Assembly: GCA_025964155.1 (NCBI GenBank)
Contig: JAOPZJ010000294.1
Location: forward strand, 1 to 33,796
Direction of reading: 5' to 3'
From: Solirubrobacterales bacterium
GTDB taxonomy: Bacteria; Actinomycetota; Thermoleophilia; Solirubrobacterales; Solirubrobacteraceae
DNA length: 33,796 bases
How positions within the stretch are numbered: the first letter of the stretch is position 1; every line of letters begins with the position of its first letter. This document shows positions 7,056 through 15,126 of this stretch, piece by piece. The position numbers and the translations under genes are program-made. Under the pieces are notes generated by a model. The model did not search any database, was not told the origin of the DNA, and saw only the letters and a list, made by a program, of their open reading frames with translations.

Positions 7056-7571
7056 GTGGCCAAGGGCAAGAAGCTCAAGCAGGGCCGCAAGGCGCCGGTC
7101 ACCGAGCCAGAGCCCGCATCTGCGCCGTCGCCGACCGCGGTGCAGCCGCCGGCCGCGGCGTTCCCGCCCGCCTTGGACGAAGGCCGCGTGAGCTTCGGCC
7201 TCACGCGCTTTGCCAACGCCCTCGGCGGCGCCGCGCTGTGCTACGGCGAGCCCGTCCACGTCGGTGAGCGCGTCGTCATCCCGGTCGCCCGCGTGCGCGG
7301 CGCCGGCGGGGGCGGATTCGGCCGGGGCGGCAAGCCGGGTGAGGACATGGGGGACGGTGGCGGCGGTGGCGGCGCCCTCGAGGCCACGCCGGCCGGCTTC
7401 ATCGACATCACGCCGGACGGCGTGCGCTACGAGGCGATCCCGGACCCGATCACGACCGCCCGCGCCATCAGCACCGGCGCGTCCGCGCTGACGCTGCTCG
7501 TCAGCGCCGTCCTCGGTGTGCGCCGGTTGACGCGCAAGCGGTCGGCCGGGCTGCTGCCGCGACCTCGCTGA
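7056..7571 (+). CDS. GerW/YtfJ-like (Spore_YtfJ) family protein
   Basis: The 171-residue product has a charged Lys/Pro/Ala N-terminus. From about residue 65 it has the YtfJ pattern of YGEPVHVGERVVIPVARV, a Gly-rich loop (GAGGGGFGRGG then GDGGGGGG) and a TPAGFIDI strand. The C-terminus has a hydrophobic stretch ending in RRLTRKR, possibly a membrane anchor. In Bacillus GerW is a spore-germination protein; homologues in non-sporulating bacteria have no assigned role. GTG 7056 is the most plausible start. It is 14 bp behind the rubredoxin stop. Confidence 0.72.
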   Translation: MAKGKKLKQGRKAPVTEPEPASAPSPTAVQPPAAAFPPALDEGRVSFGLTRFANALGGAALCYGEPVHVGERVVIPVARVRGAGGGGFGRGGKPGEDMGDGGGGGGALEATPAGFIDITPDGVRYEAIPDPITTARAISTGASALTLLVSAVLGVRRLTRKRSAGLLPRPR

Positions 7572-7604
7572 TCGGTCGCGCGCCAGGCCACGGACTTGGT
7601 AGGA

Positions 7605-7622
7605 TCGTTGCGCAAACAACGA
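7605..7622 (+). promoter_or_regulatory. dyad next to the GST -10 box, candidate operator
   Basis: TCGTTG and CAACGA flank a 6-nt centre directly after TAGGAT (7600-7605). GTTGCG is also repeated as CGCAAC a few bases on. A dyad overlapping the start of transcription suits a repressor site. The GST ATG has a separate AGGAGA ribosome-binding site. Confidence 0.35.
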
Positions 7623-7651
7623 ATTCGCAACCGCCGCTGCGCAGGAGAGAC

Positions 7652-8602
7652 ATGAGTTCCGAGACCGCCCCGTTCCCGAAGGAATCCGGCGCCGGCGGCG
7701 CCTTCGTCCGGCAGGAGAGCCGCTTCCGCGATCGCGTCACGGCCGACGGCTCGTCGGGCTTCCCTGCCGCCGCCGGTCGCTATCACCTGTACGTGTCGCT
7801 CGCCTGTCCGTGGGCCCACCGCGCCGTCATCGTTTGCGAGCTCAAGGGGCTGCAGGACGTCATCGCGACGACCGTCGTGGACCCGATCCGGACGGAGGAG
7901 ACGGGCTGGCGCTTCTTCGACGAGGATCCTGATCCCCTCCATGGCTGGGAGTACCTCAGCGAGGGCTACCGGCTCAGTGATCCGTCCTACGCGGGTCGCG
8001 TGACGGTGCCGGTCCTGTGGGACGCCGAGACGAACACGATCGTCAGCAACGAGTCCTCCGAGATCATCGAGATGCTGAACGGCGAGTTCGACGCGTTCGC
8101 CGGCAATCCCGATCTGGACCTGTATCCGGCCGCGCAGCGCTCGGGGATCGACGCCGTGAACGACCGGATCTACGACACGCTGAACAACGGCGTCTACCGC
8201 TCCGGCTTCGCCGCGTCCCAGGCGGCGTACGAGGAGGCCGTCGTCCCGGTGTTCGCGACCCTCGACGAGCTTGAGGACCGCCTGGGGACCAGTCGCTTCC
8301 TGTTCGGCGCCGAGCAGACCCTCGCGGACTGGCGGCTCTTCACGACGCTCGTGCGCTTTGACGCCGTGTACCACGGGCATTTCAAGTGCAACCTGCGCAA
8401 GATCGCCGAGTACCCCAGCCTCTTCGGCTATCTGCGCGACCTCTACCAGACCCCCGGTGTGGCAGCGACGGTGGACATGGACCAGATCAAGCGCCACTAC
8501 TACGCGACGCACCGCTCCATCAACCCGACCGGCATCGTCCCCTTGGGACCGGTACAGGACCTCGGCGCGCCCCACGGACGCGAGTCGCTCAGCCCCTGGT
8601 GA
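7652..8602 (+). CDS. glutathione S-transferase family, glutathionyl-hydroquinone reductase type (YqjG/ECM4-like)
   Basis: The 316-residue protein has the omega/xi-class active site CPWAHR with Cys at position 52. Before it is the N-terminal GAFVRQESRFRDRV segment typical of S-glutathionyl-(hydro)quinone reductases. The all-alpha C-terminal domain includes LADWRLFTTLVRFDAVY. Family members remove glutathione from glutathionylated hydroquinones through the Cys. Most actinobacteria make mycothiol rather than glutathione, so the physiological thiol is uncertain. AGGAGAG precedes ATG 7652. The promoter region carries a dyad that may bind a regulator. Confidence 0.9.
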   Translation: MSSETAPFPKESGAGGAFVRQESRFRDRVTADGSSGFPAAAGRYHLYVSLACPWAHRAVIVCELKGLQDVIATTVVDPIRTEETGWRFFDEDPDPLHGWEYLSEGYRLSDPSYAGRVTVPVLWDAETNTIVSNESSEIIEMLNGEFDAFAGNPDLDLYPAAQRSGIDAVNDRIYDTLNNGVYRSGFAASQAAYEEAVVPVFATLDELEDRLGTSRFLFGAEQTLADWRLFTTLVRFDAVYHGHFKCNLRKIAEYPSLFGYLRDLYQTPGVAATVDMDQIKRHYYATHRSINPTGIVPLGPVQDLGAPHGRESLSPW

Positions 8603-8670
8603 GGGGCTTCACCACGGCACACCCGCACCGGTCCGGCGTGGGCCGAGCGCAACTTCCCAGGCGCTCGGAC

Positions 8671-8676
8671 TACCCT
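8671..8676 (+). promoter_or_regulatory. -10 box TACCCT, leaderless-type
   Basis: It ends 7 nt before the GTG start at 8684. It is identical to the thiolase -10 box. Confidence 0.5.
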
Positions 8677-8683
8677 CCGATCG

Positions 8684-10234
8684 GTGCTCCAGGAGATCGA
8701 CCTGCCCGTTCCGACGGCGCCGCGACGCTCGCTCGTCAGCATCGAGGTGCTCGCGTTCGTCGTCGGCGCCGCGTCGCTCGGCGCCGAGATCGCCGCCGCA
8801 CGCCTTATGGCACCGTGGTTCGGGGCGTCCACCATCGTGTGGGCGAACACGATCGCGACCGTGCTCGTGGCCCTCAGCGTCGGCTACTTCGTGGGTGGGC
8901 GCCTCGCCGACCGGGACCCCACCCCGGCCGGGCTGTCGAAGGTCGTCCTGGTCGCTGCCGTCCTGCTGGCGATCGTCCCGTTCGTCGCAGGCCCCTTCCT
9001 GCGCATCAGCGTCGACGCGCTCGACAGCGTCAGCGCCGGCGCGTTCGTGGGCTCGCTCGTCGGGGTGCTCGTGCTCATCGCGGTCCCCGTGATGCTGCTC
9101 GGGGCCGTGGCCCCCTACGCCGTCCGCCTGAGCGTCACGACCGTCGAGGAGGCCGGCCGCGTCGCCGGGCGCCTGTATGCGATCTCGACCCTCGGTTCGC
9201 TGGCCGGGGTGTTCCTCGCGGCGCTCGTCCTCGTGCCCTTCGCCGGTACACGCCGGACGTTCCTGTGCTTCGCCGTCGCGCTGGCCCTCGTCGCGGCGCT
9301 CGGCCTGGGGCGGCGCTGGGTGATCGTGATGCCGTTGGTGCTGGCGTCGCTCATCGCGATTCCCGTCGGCACGCTGAAGGCCACGGGCGGCGGCAAGGTC
9401 ATCTGGGAGCGCGAGACCGAGTACCAGTACGCCCGCGTCGTCCAGGACCCCAGCGGCGAGCGGCGCCTGGAGCTCAACGAGGGCCAGGCCGTCCACAGCG
9501 TGTACACGCCCGGGCAGTGGCTCACCGGCAACTACTGGGACGAGATGCTCGTCCTCCCGTTCGCCGCGCAGCCGACGCGGGCGCCGCGCTCCGTGGCGAT
9601 CCTCGGCAACGCCGCCGGCACGACCGCGCGCGCGTACGGCCATTTCTTCCCCGGGACGCGGGTGGACGGAGTGGAGATCGACGGCGAGCTCAGCACGGTC
9701 GGCCGTGAGCTCTTCGACCTGCGCGGTCCGGACCTGCACCTGCACACCGCCGACGCCCGTCCCTTCCTGCGCCAGGCCAAGCGCCGCTGGGACGTCATCA
9801 TCGTCGACGCCTACCGTCAGCCGTACATCCCGTTCTACCTGTCGACGACGGAGTTCTTCTCGCTCGTGCGCAAGCGCCTGAATCCCGGCGGCACGGTCAT
9901 CGTCAACGTGGGCCACCCCGAGAAGTCCGACCGCCTGGAGAAGGTGCTGTCGGCGACGATGTCGCGGGTGTTCAAGACCGTCCTGCGCGACCCGTCGCAG
10001 CAGGTCAACACGATGCTCGTCGGGACGAGCGCCCCGGCGTCCGCGACGGTGCTCGCCGCGGCCGCGGGTCCGGACGGGGCGCTGCCACCCCTGCTGCGCG
10101 CCACGGCGCAGGCCACCGTGTCGCGTCTGGCCCCGCGGCTGCGTGGCGGCCGGGTGTACACCGACGACGTGGCGCCGGTCGAGTGGCTCATCGACGCGTC
10201 GATCGTCCAGGTCGCGGCCGACGGCGGGAGGTAG
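8684..10234 (+). CDS. membrane-fused spermidine-synthase-like protein
   Basis: Residues about 15-220 form a set of hydrophobic helices beginning VEVLAF-like and containing ASLGAEIAAARLMAPWFGAST. About residues 240-516 form a spermidine-synthase/methyltransferase-like domain with VAILGNAAGTTARAYG, VDGVEIDGEL and VIIVDAYRQPYIPFYL. These fused proteins are widespread in actinobacteria. True aminopropyl-transfer activity is unproven, and the glycine-rich loop is GNAAGT rather than the classical GGGDG. GTG 8684 is supported by TACCCT just upstream. The YciI gene follows after 3 bp. Confidence 0.85.
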   Translation: MLQEIDLPVPTAPRRSLVSIEVLAFVVGAASLGAEIAAARLMAPWFGASTIVWANTIATVLVALSVGYFVGGRLADRDPTPAGLSKVVLVAAVLLAIVPFVAGPFLRISVDALDSVSAGAFVGSLVGVLVLIAVPVMLLGAVAPYAVRLSVTTVEEAGRVAGRLYAISTLGSLAGVFLAALVLVPFAGTRRTFLCFAVALALVAALGLGRRWVIVMPLVLASLIAIPVGTLKATGGGKVIWERETEYQYARVVQDPSGERRLELNEGQAVHSVYTPGQWLTGNYWDEMLVLPFAAQPTRAPRSVAILGNAAGTTARAYGHFFPGTRVDGVEIDGELSTVGRELFDLRGPDLHLHTADARPFLRQAKRRWDVIIVDAYRQPYIPFYLSTTEFFSLVRKRLNPGGTVIVNVGHPEKSDRLEKVLSATMSRVFKTVLRDPSQQVNTMLVGTSAPASATVLAAAAGPDGALPPLLRATAQATVSRLAPRLRGGRVYTDDVAPVEWLIDASIVQVAADGGR

Positions 10235-10237
10235 CCC

Positions 10238-10519
10238 ATGGCCATCCTGTACGTCGTGCTCTACACCTCGGCGCCTGATGTCCTGACCAAGGCTCCCGCG
10301 CATTTCCCGGCGCACAAGGAGCGCCTCGACGCGTTTCGCGCTCGCGGCGACCTGCTGCTGGTCGGCACGTTCGGTGATCCCCAGCAGCAGGGCTCGATGG
10401 CGATCTTCGCGTCCCGCGAGGCCGCCGAGGAGTTCGTCGCCGGGGACCCGTTCGTCCTTCACGGCGTCGTGGCCTCCCATGAGCTGCGCGAGTGGAACGA
10501 GCTCTACGGCGTGGCCTGA
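10238..10519 (+). CDS. YciI-like protein
   Basis: The 93-residue protein has the YCII alpha/beta fold signature, with AHFPAHKERLDAFRARGDLLLVGTF near the N-terminus and AGDPFVLHGVV later. The His and Asp-Pro positions are those proposed as the active site of the family (dimeric ferredoxin-like fold, chlorinating or hydrolytic relatives). It begins 3 bp after the spermidine-synthase-like stop, so it is the second gene of an operon. Its substrate is unknown. Confidence 0.88.
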   Translation: MAILYVVLYTSAPDVLTKAPAHFPAHKERLDAFRARGDLLLVGTFGDPQQQGSMAIFASREAAEEFVAGDPFVLHGVVASHELREWNELYGVA

Positions 10520-10538
10520 CCCATCGGCGGCGCCCCGC

Positions 10539-10901
10539 TCAGGCCGCCACGAGCCCGCCGACGCGGTCGACCATGCGCTCGACGTCGGTCTTGTCGATCA
10601 GCTCGAGGCCCAGCTCCTGCGCGGCGGCCGCCACGGCGGGGTCCGCGTACGCGGTGTAGAGCACGATCGGCGTGGGCACGCCGCCGCTCCGCAACGCCTG
10701 CGCGACCTCCAGTCCCGTCATGCCGGGCATCCGAAAGTCCAGCACGACCGCCGCGAAGTCCGCCCCTGGCGCCTGCAGGAGGCGCAGCGCCTGGGGCCCG
10801 GACGCGGCCTCGTCGACGTCGAGGCCCGCCTCCTCGAGGGAGAGGCGCTCGTAGAAGCGCACGGACGGCTCGTCGTCGACGACGAGGACCCGTCCACGCA
10901 T
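10539..10901 (-). CDS. single-domain response regulator (receiver only)
   Basis: The 120-residue protein is a complete CheY-like receiver. It has the acidic pair VVDDEPS (D9, D10), the phospho-acceptor in VVLDFRMPGMTG (D55), the Thr in VLYTAY and the Lys in IDKTD. There is no output domain, so it acts through protein contacts or as a phosphate sink. ATG 10901 overlaps the TGA of the upstream secreted-protein gene (TGATG), giving translational coupling. The track lists a 244-residue ORF whose first half is a shadow of that gene. The divergent histidine kinase is the obvious candidate partner. Confidence 0.9.
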   Translation of the reverse strand: MRGRVLVVDDEPSVRFYERLSLEEAGLDVDEAASGPQALRLLQAPGADFAAVVLDFRMPGMTGLEVAQALRSGGVPTPIVLYTAYADPAVAAAAQELGLELIDKTDVERMVDRVGGLVAA

Positions 10902-11521
10902 CAGCGGTTCTTCCAGGGGTCGACGTAGATGTCGTCGACGGACCACGTGCCGGCGCCTTGCGGGGTGAAGCGGAAGGCGACGGGGGTCGTGTTGGGCGGC
11001 AGCAGCGGCAGGAGGTTGGCGACCACGAGGTACGGGAGCGTCGGCGACCACGACGAGCTGGGCAGCGCCACGCCGATCGGCAGGCTCCGGAGGCCGAGCA
11101 CGCCCTGGAAGAGCACGTCCACCCGGAGGGAGGACAGCAGCCCGGTGCCCTGCGAGCGCGTGAAGAAGCGGAGTGTCGGGTGGCCGAGGCCGACGCAGAT
11201 GGCCCCCGTCGTGGCGCTGGACCCGGAGGGCAGACTCAGGCTGCTCGAGTCGGAGGCCGCTCCGACCTGCCACGGCTCGTTGCCGGGGACGATGGCAGCG
11301 TCGCCGGTCAGCTGCAGGGCGTCTTCGGACTCGGCGTCACCGCCGGGAGCCGGCGTGTAGTTCGCCACGTCCGCCCAGGGCAGGAAGACCTGGCTGAGGG
11401 ACTGCGTGGCACAGGACTCGGGATCGACGACGAGGAGACCGGCGTGCGCGGCGCCGGGCGCCAGCGCGAGGCCGACGACGGCACCGACCGCCACACGGAC
11501 CAGTCGAGAAAACTGCAACAT
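10901..11521 (-). CDS. secreted protein of unknown function
   Basis: The 206-residue protein starts MLQFSRLVRVAVGAVVGLAL with a likely signal-peptidase I site at AHA before GLL. The mature part has one Cys near its start (ESCATQSL) and a second in ICVGLGHPTLRFF, plus a C-terminal TFxF-like FRFTPQGAGTWSVDDIYVDP end. The beta-strand-rich profile suggests an extracellular beta-sandwich. I recognise the layout as a recurrent Thermoleophilia-type exported protein, but I know no function. The track start 11590 is too early; ATG 11521 has AAAGG upstream and opens the signal peptide. It overlaps the response regulator by 1 nt. Confidence 0.8.
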   Translation of the reverse strand: MLQFSRLVRVAVGAVVGLALAPGAAHAGLLVVDPESCATQSLSQVFLPWADVANYTPAPGGDAESEDALQLTGDAAIVPGNEPWQVGAASDSSSLSLPSGSSATTGAICVGLGHPTLRFFTRSQGTGLLSSLRVDVLFQGVLGLRSLPIGVALPSSSWSPTLPYLVVANLLPLLPPNTTPVAFRFTPQGAGTWSVDDIYVDPWKNR

Positions 11522-11541
11522 TGCGCTCGTGCCTTTCGGGC

Positions 11542-11597
11542 GTTCGTGGTCGAACCGACAGTCGCATATCGGTCGGCGACGCCGATCCACGGATCGG
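11542..11597. promoter_or_regulatory. divergent control region with two dyads
   Basis: The 126-bp gap between the divergent secreted-protein/receiver pair and the histidine kinase contains GTTCG-TGGT-CGAAC (11542-11555) and the 16-bp palindrome CCGATCC-AC-GGATCGG (11582-11597). Either could bind a shared regulator, or form leader hairpins on the minus strand transcript. TATAGC at 11628-11633 may be the kinase -10. Confidence 0.4.
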
Positions 11598-11647
11598 ACA
11601 TCTGTCCAGTGCTTGCGTTGCGTCCCCTATAGCCCGAAGATGGCCGC

Positions 11648-13144
11648 GTGGCCGTCGCACCGGCTGGCGTCGAGCCGGAGACCAATCCTGAAGTCGCGCG
11701 TCTGTTGCGGGAGCAGCGGGTCGAGCTCTCCGAGCGCATGTCCCGGCGCGAGCGGCTGGCCGAGCTGTGGGTCGGTCTGGCGTTCCTCGTCGCCGCCGCC
11801 GGCGTGCTGGTGGTGGGCGACACCAGTGGCTTTGACCCCGTCGCGGCGCTCGTCCTGCTGGTCGCGTACGTCGGCGCCGGTCGCGTGCGCTTCGAGATCG
11901 GTGGGGGCGCGACGGATCCGACGCTGCTCGTGCTGATCCCGGCCCTGTTTGTCGAGCCGCCGGCGACGGTGCCGCTGCTCGTCGCCGCCGGCTGCGTGCT
12001 GGCGCGCGTGCCCGACTACCTCAGCGGGGCCGCGCACCCGGAAGGGGCGCTGGCCGCCCTGGGGAACTCATGGCACGCCATCGGGCCGGCGCTCGTGCTG
12101 TCGCTCGCCGTCGACGCGACTGACCCTCGCTTCGCGGACGCCGGCTGGTACCTGCTCGCGTTCGCGACGTACATGGCGGGTGACGCGGTCTCAGGCCTGA
12201 CGCGCCAGTGGGCGGCCCACGGGGTGCGCCCGCAGCTCCAGCTGCGCATGCTGGCCCGTGTGTACGCGCTCGACGCGCTGCTGGCGCCGGCCGGGTTGCT
12301 GGCGGCGCTCGCCACGGCGCGGGAGCCGTACGCCTTCCTGCTCGCGGTGCCGCTGGTGGTGGCGCTCGGCGTTCTGTCCCGCGAGCGCGGCAAGCGCCTG
12401 GATAACGCCCTCGCACTGAGTGAGACCCGGGCGCAGGTCCTCGAGGCCGAGCTCGAGGCCACCCGAGCGCGCGTGGAGGTCCTCGGTGCCGTGTCGCACG
12501 GCCTGCAGACCCCCGTCGCCGGCATCGTGGCGATCTCCGGCGTCCTGGCCCGGGGCGGTCCCGGCATGTCCGGCGAGGCCGTGGCGCAGGCCGCAGGTCG
12601 CCTGGAGGGGGACGCGCTTGCGCTGCGTCAGCTCGTGCGTCAGGCGTTGGACTACGTGCGCCTCGTGGACGGCGAGCCGTTGGGGCTGCGCGTGGAGGAC
12701 GTCGACGTCGCCGCCGTCGCCGGCGAGCTCGCCGATCGCTTGGCGATCCCGCCGGTCATCGCGCTTGGGCCGGGGCCGGCGCTCGCCCGCGCGGACGCGG
12801 TCCGCGTGCACCAGCTGCTTGCGTGCCTTCTGGCGCGGGCGCTGGCCGTCAGCGCGCAGCCGGGCGAGGTCCGCGTGACGGTGCAGCCGCTGGACACGGC
12901 GATCGAGGTGACCGTCGCGGAGGGCGGTCCGGCGCTGGACACGGTTGCGCTCGCCGTGCTGCTGCGGGCACCGCAAGGGGCGCTCGGCGCCATGGAGAAC
13001 CAGGGGACGGGCATCGACCTGTACGTCGCCGCCGAGCTGGCGGGGGCGATGGGCGGAACGCTGGCTGCGGTCGGTGGCGCCGACGCCGGCGGTGCCGGCG
13101 GCAACCGATGGGTCGTTCGGCTGCCGGCCGCCCGTAGCGTCTAG
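11648..13144 (+). CDS. membrane sensor histidine kinase with degenerate ATPase motifs
   Basis: Residues about 40-245 form 6-8 hydrophobic helices, with a central VPLLVAAGCVLARVPDYLSG segment. A short coiled coil (ALSETRAQVLEAELEATRARVE) leads to the H-box VLGAVSHGLQTPVAG with the phospho-acceptor His at 284. In the ATP-binding domain the G2-like QGTGIDLYVAAELAGAMGG remains. The N-box reads LLACLLARALAVS without the expected Asn, and the G1 box reads EGGPALD instead of DxGPG. It may therefore bind ATP poorly or act as a pseudokinase or phosphatase. GTG 11648 is the only good start. Its TAG overlaps the TAG of the convergent bioD in a shared CTAG. Confidence 0.82.
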   Translation: MAVAPAGVEPETNPEVARLLREQRVELSERMSRRERLAELWVGLAFLVAAAGVLVVGDTSGFDPVAALVLLVAYVGAGRVRFEIGGGATDPTLLVLIPALFVEPPATVPLLVAAGCVLARVPDYLSGAAHPEGALAALGNSWHAIGPALVLSLAVDATDPRFADAGWYLLAFATYMAGDAVSGLTRQWAAHGVRPQLQLRMLARVYALDALLAPAGLLAALATAREPYAFLLAVPLVVALGVLSRERGKRLDNALALSETRAQVLEAELEATRARVEVLGAVSHGLQTPVAGIVAISGVLARGGPGMSGEAVAQAAGRLEGDALALRQLVRQALDYVRLVDGEPLGLRVEDVDVAAVAGELADRLAIPPVIALGPGPALARADAVRVHQLLACLLARALAVSAQPGEVRVTVQPLDTAIEVTVAEGGPALDTVALAVLLRAPQGALGAMENQGTGIDLYVAAELAGAMGGTLAAVGGADAGGAGGNRWVVRLPAARSV

Positions 13145-13857
13145 GCGATCCAGTCCCCGATCGGCCACGCGGCGGCGGCGGCCGCGAGGGCGTCGGGCGT
13201 CAGCCCCACGACCTGCGCCAGCGTCCACACGCGCACGCCGGTCAGCGCCGCGATCGTCCGCGCGTTGTCGCGCTCCATCGCCGTCGGGGCCGGCGGCCAG
13301 GGGTTCAGCACGATCCCGCGCACCCGCAAGCCGGCGGCGCGGGCCACGGTGACGGTGAGGCACGTGTGGTTGATCGTGCCCAGGCCGGGGCGGGCGACGA
13401 CGACGAGCGGCAGGCCGAGGGCGGCGGCGTAGTCGCAGACCGACCACTGCGGCGTGAGGGGGACGAGCAGCCCGCCGACCCCTTCGGCGACGAGCACGTC
13501 GGCGGTGGCGGCCACGGCCCGGGCGTTCTGAAGCAGCGCGTCCGGATCCAGCGGCGTGCCGGCGTCCGCGGCGGCGAGGTGCGGGGACACGGCGGCGCCG
13601 AAGGTTGCCGCGGTGACGTCGCCCGGGGTCTGACCCGTGCACGCCGCGAGCAGTTCGTGATCGGCCGGGGCGCCGGAGGGATCGGGCTCGTCGACCCCGG
13701 TGACCACCGGCTTGCACGCCGCCACGCGCACGCCGTCCGCGCGCAGGGCCGCCGCGATTGCCGCGGCCACGATCGTCTTGCCGACGCCGGTGTCGGTGCC
13801 GGTCACGAGGCAGCCGCGGAGCGGGGGCGGCTCGCGGTCCGTGGGCGTCGGCGGCAC
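13141..13857 (-). CDS. bioD: dethiobiotin synthetase
   Basis: The 238-residue protein carries the P-loop GTDTGVGKT (residues 20-28), AACKPVVTGV with the catalytic Lys, and EGVGGLLVPL, all typical of BioD. It closes the ureido ring of dethiobiotin from DAPA, CO2 and ATP. The track shows it only as the tail of a long shadow ORF from 14985. The real start is GTG 13857, 11 bp after the bioF stop. It is the last gene of bioB-bioF-bioD and converges on the histidine kinase with overlapping stop codons. Confidence 0.93.
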   Translation of the reverse strand: MPPTPTDREPPPLRGCLVTGTDTGVGKTIVAAAIAAALRADGVRVAACKPVVTGVDEPDPSGAPADHELLAACTGQTPGDVTAATFGAAVSPHLAAADAGTPLDPDALLQNARAVAATADVLVAEGVGGLLVPLTPQWSVCDYAAALGLPLVVVARPGLGTINHTCLTVTVARAAGLRVRGIVLNPWPPAPTAMERDNARTIAALTGVRVWTLAQVVGLTPDALAAAAAAWPIGDWIA

Positions 13858-13868
13858 GGCGCGCCGCC

Positions 13869-15107
13869 TCAGGCGACGCGGACGGCGCGCGGCGAGCGCG
13901 CGGGTTGGGCGGCGGCGACGGGCACACCGGCGCCGGGTCGGAAGCCGGCCTGCAGAGCCGCGCGGCCGAGCACGCGGGCGGCCTCGCGCAGCTCCGCCTT
14001 GCTGTGTGACGCCATGACCGCCAGGCGCAGGCGCGAGGTGCCGTCCGGGACGGTCGGGGGACGGATGGCCTGGGCGAAGACCCCGCCCATGATCGCCTGC
14101 TCGCAGATGCGCATCGCCAGCGCGGCGTCGCCCACGATGAGCGGCACGATCTGCGTGGTCGATCCGGCGACCTCGAAGCCCTCGCGCGCCAGGCCATCGC
14201 GCAGGGCGTCGGCGTTGGCCTGGAGCCGGTCCACGCGCCCGGGCTCCTCGATGAGAAGCTCCAGCGCGGCGAGCGCGGCGGCGACGGCCGGCGGGGGCGG
14301 TGCCGTCGAGAAGATCAGCGGGCGCGACGTGTTCGTGAGGAAGTCGGTCATCGTCCGGGAGCACGCGGCAAAGGCGCCGTACGCCCCCAGGGCCTTGCCG
14401 AGCGTCCCCACAACGACGTCGACGACGCCGTCCAGGCCGGCGTCGGCGACGGATCCCCGACCGCCCGGCCCGCTGCATCCGGTGCCGTGGGCCTCGTCGA
14501 CCACGAGGCGGGCGCCGAACCGCTGGGCCAGTTCGGCGATCTCGCCGAGCGGGGCCACGTCGCCGTCCATCGAGAACACGCTGTCGGTGACGATGACGGC
14601 CGGGCGGCCGGCGTGCTGCTCCAGGCACCAGCGCAGGTGCTCGACGTCGCAGTGGTCGTACACGACGGTCTGCGCCCGGGCCAGGCGGCACCCGTCCACG
14701 ATCGAGGCGTGGTTGAGCGCGTCGGAGAAGACGACCGTGTCCGGCCCGCCCGCGGCGGCCAGCGCGCTCACGACGCCGATGTTCGCCAGGTAGCCCGACC
14801 CGAAGAGCACCGTGCTTTCGGTGCCCTTGAACTCCGCCAGGCGTGCTTCGAGCCTGCGGTGGATCGTCATCGTGCCCGACACCAGGCGGGAGGCGCCGGC
14901 GCCGGCGCCCCAGCGCATCGCCGCGTCCGCGGCCGCCTCGCGGACACGCTGGTGGTCGGCGAGCCCGAGGTAGTTGTTCGAGCACAGCAGCAGCACGCCC
15001 TTGCCGTCCAGGACCACGCGCGGGCCCTGGGGCCCTGAGACCAGGCGCATGCGCCGGCGCAGCCCCTGATCGTCGAGGTCCGCCAGGCGCTGCTCCAGGT
15101 CGCTCAT
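13869..15107 (-). CDS. bioF: 8-amino-7-oxononanoate synthase
   Basis: This 412-residue PLP enzyme of the alpha-oxoamine synthase family has the Schiff-base Lys in VVGTLGKALGAYG (K238), and VVDEAHGTGCSGPGGRG with the cofactor Asp and His. SNNYLGLA near residue 43 is also typical. It condenses pimeloyl-ACP/CoA with L-alanine. Its position between bioB and bioD separates it from the related 2-amino-3-ketobutyrate ligase. It begins 19 bp after the bioB stop. The last 25 or so residues are an Ala/Arg-rich extension. Confidence 0.95.
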   Translation of the reverse strand: MSDLEQRLADLDDQGLRRRMRLVSGPQGPRVVLDGKGVLLLCSNNYLGLADHQRVREAAADAAMRWGAGAGASRLVSGTMTIHRRLEARLAEFKGTESTVLFGSGYLANIGVVSALAAAGGPDTVVFSDALNHASIVDGCRLARAQTVVYDHCDVEHLRWCLEQHAGRPAVIVTDSVFSMDGDVAPLGEIAELAQRFGARLVVDEAHGTGCSGPGGRGSVADAGLDGVVDVVVGTLGKALGAYGAFAACSRTMTDFLTNTSRPLIFSTAPPPPAVAAALAALELLIEEPGRVDRLQANADALRDGLAREGFEVAGSTTQIVPLIVGDAALAMRICEQAIMGGVFAQAIRPPTVPDGTSRLRLAVMASHSKAELREAARVLGRAALQAGFRPGAGVPVAAAQPARSPRAVRVA

Positions 15108-15126
15108 CGCGCGCTGCTCGCCCGCC

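Noticed and set aside
10539-11273. 244-residue ORF as one protein
   Set aside because: Only the last 120 codons encode the receiver; the first half is an out-of-frame reading of the secreted-protein gene.
11522-11647. possible c-di-GMP or other riboswitch in the kinase/secreted-protein gap
   Set aside because: Hairpins exist, but none of the conserved GEMM-type bases were found; operator dyads are the simpler reading.
13141-14985. 614-residue ORF as a bioF-bioD fusion
   Set aside because: The first part is a frame-shifted reading of bioF. The true bioD starts at GTG 13857 after the bioF stop.
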